The position numbers and the translations under genes were made by a program. From NCBI GenBank assembly GCA_026993355.1, contig JALWTX010000010.1:1-64000 (forward strand): DNA of 64,000 nt, written 5' to 3'. Numbering within the stretch: the stretch's first letter is position 1; each line of letters starts with the position of its first letter. Under the pieces are notes generated by a model, which had not been told where the DNA came from, made no database searches, and worked only from the letters and a program-made list of their open reading frames with translations. The DNA is from Flavobacteriales bacterium. GTDB lineage: Bacteria > Bacteroidota > Bacteroidia > Flavobacteriales > Flavobacteriaceae. This document shows positions 62,001 to 64,000 of the stretch, in pieces.

Positions 62001-63376
62001 TCAATCAGTTTAGGCTGGAAAGCTTGGATTCCTAAACGGTGCAGTGTGGGTGCCCGGTTGAGTAAGATCGGATGTCCTTTTAGCACGTTTTCCAAAATAT
62101 CCCAAACAATCGGGTCTTTTCTATCTATAATTTTTTTGGCTGATTTTACGGTTTTTACCACTCCCCGTTCAATCAGTTTACGAATAACAAAAGGTTTGTA
62201 CAACTCCGCCGCCATATCCTTTGGTATTCCGGCTTCATAAAGTTTTAAATTCGGTCCAACCACAATAACCGAACGCGCAGAATAGTCAACCCGTTTACCT
62301 AACAAGTTTTGACGGAAACGACCTTGTTTACCTTTCAAAGAATCTGATAAAGATTTTAGCGGCCGGTTTGATTCGGTTTTAACAGCCGATGATTTCCGGG
62401 TATTGTCAAACAATGAGTCGACTGACTCTTGTAACATCCGTTTTTCGTTACGCAAAATTACTTCCGGTGCTTTAATATCCATTAAACGTTTTAAACGATT
62501 GTTTCGAATAATGACACGGCGATACAAATCATTTAAATCGGAGGTGGCAAAACGTCCGCCATCCAAAGGAACCAAAGGACGCAATTCGGGCGGAATAACC
62601 GGAATGATATTCATCACCATCCACTCGGGTTTATTAGGCCGTCTTTCATTTGCCTTACGGAAAGCTTCAACTACTTGCAAACGTTTAAGCGCTTCTGTTT
62701 TTCTTTGTTTAGAAGTTTCGTGATTGGCTTTGTGTCTCAGTTCATAAGACAAAGCATCCAAATCGATGCTAGCCAATAAATCACGAATGGCTTCTCCACC
62801 CATTTTGGCAACAAATTTGTTAGGATCGTTATCTTCCAAGTATTCATTTTCAGGTGGCAATTTTTCAAGGATATCCTGATATTCTTCTTCGGTTAAAAAT
62901 TGCATTTTTTGAACCGGATTACCTTCGGCATCAACAGCAGGACCTGGATTAATAACCACGTATCGTTCGTAATAAACAATCATTTCCAACTTTTTGGTGG
63001 GTAACCCAAGCAGATAACCGATTTTATTCGGCAAAGATCTAAAATACCAGATATGAACCACCGGCACGACCAATTCTATATGTCCGACGCGTTCGCGACG
63101 TACTTTTTTCTCCGTTACTTCCACACCACAACGGTCGCAGACAATTCCTTTGTACCGAATTCGTTTATATTTTCCACAAGCACATTCGTAATCTTTGACA
63201 GGACCAAAAATCCGTTCGCAAAACAAACCGTCTCTTTCTGGTTTGTGTGTTCTATAATTGATAGTTTCAGGTTTTAAAACTTCTCCCCTGGACGCTTTTT
63301 TGATGCGTTCGGGAGAAGATAAACCTATCGAAATTTTATCAAACTTAATAGTTGTATATTTATTTTTTTTTGCCAT
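59099..63376 (-). CDS. rpoC: DNA-directed RNA polymerase beta' subunit
   Basis: 1425 residues, complete. Zinc motif [20 protein letters not shown] near residue 65, the catalytic [15 protein letters not shown], the trigger-loop region and the second zinc motif with [28 protein letters not shown]. Bacteroidota-type spacing with the charged insertions near residues 1000-1060. It is transcribed directly after rpoB (19-base gap). Confidence 0.99.
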   Translation of the reverse strand: MAKKNKYTTIKFDKISIGLSSPERIKKASRGEVLKPETINYRTHKPERDGLFCERIFGPVKDYECACGKYKRIRYKGIVCDRCGVEVTEKKVRRERVGHIELVVPVVHIWYFRSLPNKIGYLLGLPTKKLEMIVYYERYVVINPGPAVDAEGNPVQKMQFLTEEEYQDILEKLPPENEYLEDNDPNKFVAKMGGEAIRDLLASIDLDALSYELRHKANHETSKQRKTEALKRLQVVEAFRKANERRPNKPEWMVMNIIPVIPPELRPLVPLDGGRFATSDLNDLYRRVIIRNNRLKRLMDIKAPEVILRNEKRMLQESVDSLFDNTRKSSAVKTESNRPLKSLSDSLKGKQGRFRQNLLGKRVDYSARSVIVVGPNLKLYEAGIPKDMAAELYKPFVIRKLIERGVVKTVKSAKKIIDRKDPIVWDILENVLKGHPILLNRAPTLHRLGIQAFQPKLIEGKAIRLHPLVCTAFNADFDGDQMAVHLPLGPQAILESQLLMLASQNILNPANGSPITVPSQDMVLGLYYITKQKKGVKGEGMTFYSPEEVKIALNEGKIDLHANIKVLIKDYDDEGKAFDHIIETTVGRVIFNEVKPEGVPFINKVLTKGSLRGIISDILKRTDVPTTAEFLDAIKEMGYYYAFKGGLSFGLSNIMVPEEKKRIVGEAQEKVDAIKEQYAEGIISQKERYNKTVDIWTTANAELTELLMNRITNDKKGFNSVYMMLDSGARGSKDQIRQLIGMRGLMAKPKKSTAGGGEVIENPILSNFKEGLSIQEYFISTHGARKGLADTALKTADAGYLTRRLVDVSQDVVIREEDCGTLRGIEVKPLRKNNEIVETLGERILGRVALDDIYHPETNELLVAAGEEITEEKVELIEQTTIESIEVRSPLTCEAKHGICAKCYGRNLATGDMVEKGEAVGVVAAQSIGEPGTQLTLRTFHQGGVAGNVSEQNNITAKFEGIVEIDELKTVKDEEDNVDIVISRTSELKIIGEKSGKVLSTHQLPYGSKLYKQPGEKVLKGEVIAEWDPWNSVIISEFGGKVLYENIIQGVTYQIEKDEQTNREEKVIIESKNKKLIPTLKIVDKNGEVLRSYNLPFGARINVEDGQEIKQGTTLVKIPRTSVKAGDITGGLPRVTELFEARNPSNPAVVSEIDGIVSFGKIKRGNREIIVTAKSGESKKYLIKLSNQILVQENDFIKAGTPLSDGAITPNDILKIKGPSAVQQYLVNEVQEVYRLQGVKINDKHFEVVVRQMMQKVKIEDSGDTTFLPGELVHKLDFIEENDRISSMKVVEDPGDSENLKAGQLVTPRQLREENSILRRQDKKLVVARDVIPATASPVLQGITRASLQTKSFISAASFQETTKVLNEAAIRAKVDDLEGLKENVIVGRKIPAGTGLKEYENIIVSQKEDFESMIIDKIQNNFID

Positions 63377-63395
63377 AATTGCTGCTTGTAATTAT

Positions 63396-64000
<605 letters not shown>

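Overview
The window reads as a low-GC chromosome segment from a member of the Bacteroidota, most likely class Flavobacteriia; I cannot fix the genus. Evidence: Bacteroidota-type promoter -7 elements (TAnnTTTG) before many genes, a protein with a type IX secretion C-terminal signal, menaquinone biosynthesis (menA), Kdo biosynthesis (kdsB), a NagB/PIG-L fusion, LytS/LytTR two-component systems, and no sign of widespread Shine-Dalgarno use. No phage, insertion sequence or CRISPR array is visible.

Layout: 0-4 kb holds translation genes (rpmH, rpsF-rpsR-rplI, lysS) and a small lipoprotein. 4-9.4 kb holds a LytTR regulator, a polysaccharide flippase and a TPR sensor kinase/LytTR regulator pair, with two candidate small RNAs. 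9.4-14.6 kb holds pruA, an outer-membrane barrel, menA, kdsB, a TlpA-like thioredoxin and tRNA-Ala(GGC). 14.7-29.2 kb is a nitrous oxide reductase (nos) region on the minus strand, with YceI and pentapeptide-repeat genes at its downstream end. 29.4-33.9 kb is amino-sugar catabolism: a GH20 hexosaminidase broken by a stop codon, and NagB/PIG-L. 33.9-40.6 kb is a sulfur-transport-like group (YeiH exporter, cytochrome P460, two YeeE/YedE proteins, a LysR regulator and a porin). 40.9-43.1 kb is a DUF2141-LytS-LytTR operon. 43-58.7 kb is housekeeping (acyl-CoA synthetase, acyP, YceD-rpmF-accBC, aspS, trmB, cysS, folE, ppk2) plus a T9SS-exported protein. 58.7-64 kb is DUF3467, rpoC and the 3' end of rpoB.

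The outstanding feature is the nos cluster. Transcribed leftwards it runs: NosZ paralogue A, NosZ paralogue B, nosB, nosD, a dimeric-type dUTPase, nosG, nosH, nosF, a small nosL/nosF chimera, nosL, nosY. The accessory set is that of clade II (Wolinella-like) N2O reductases, but the two NosZ proteins are complementary. Paralogue B keeps all seven CuZ histidines, has lost the CuA motif and carries a C-terminal haem c. Paralogue A keeps a complete CuA site with canonical spacing but has lost every CuZ histidine. I infer a heteromeric N2O reductase whose two copper centres lie on separate, duplicated chains.

Other points of interest are the relic of a nosF-nosL tandem duplication, a dUTPase inside the nos cluster, dispersed palindromic repeats concentrated in and around the nos region, and a strong dyad over the LysR gene start in the sulfur locus.
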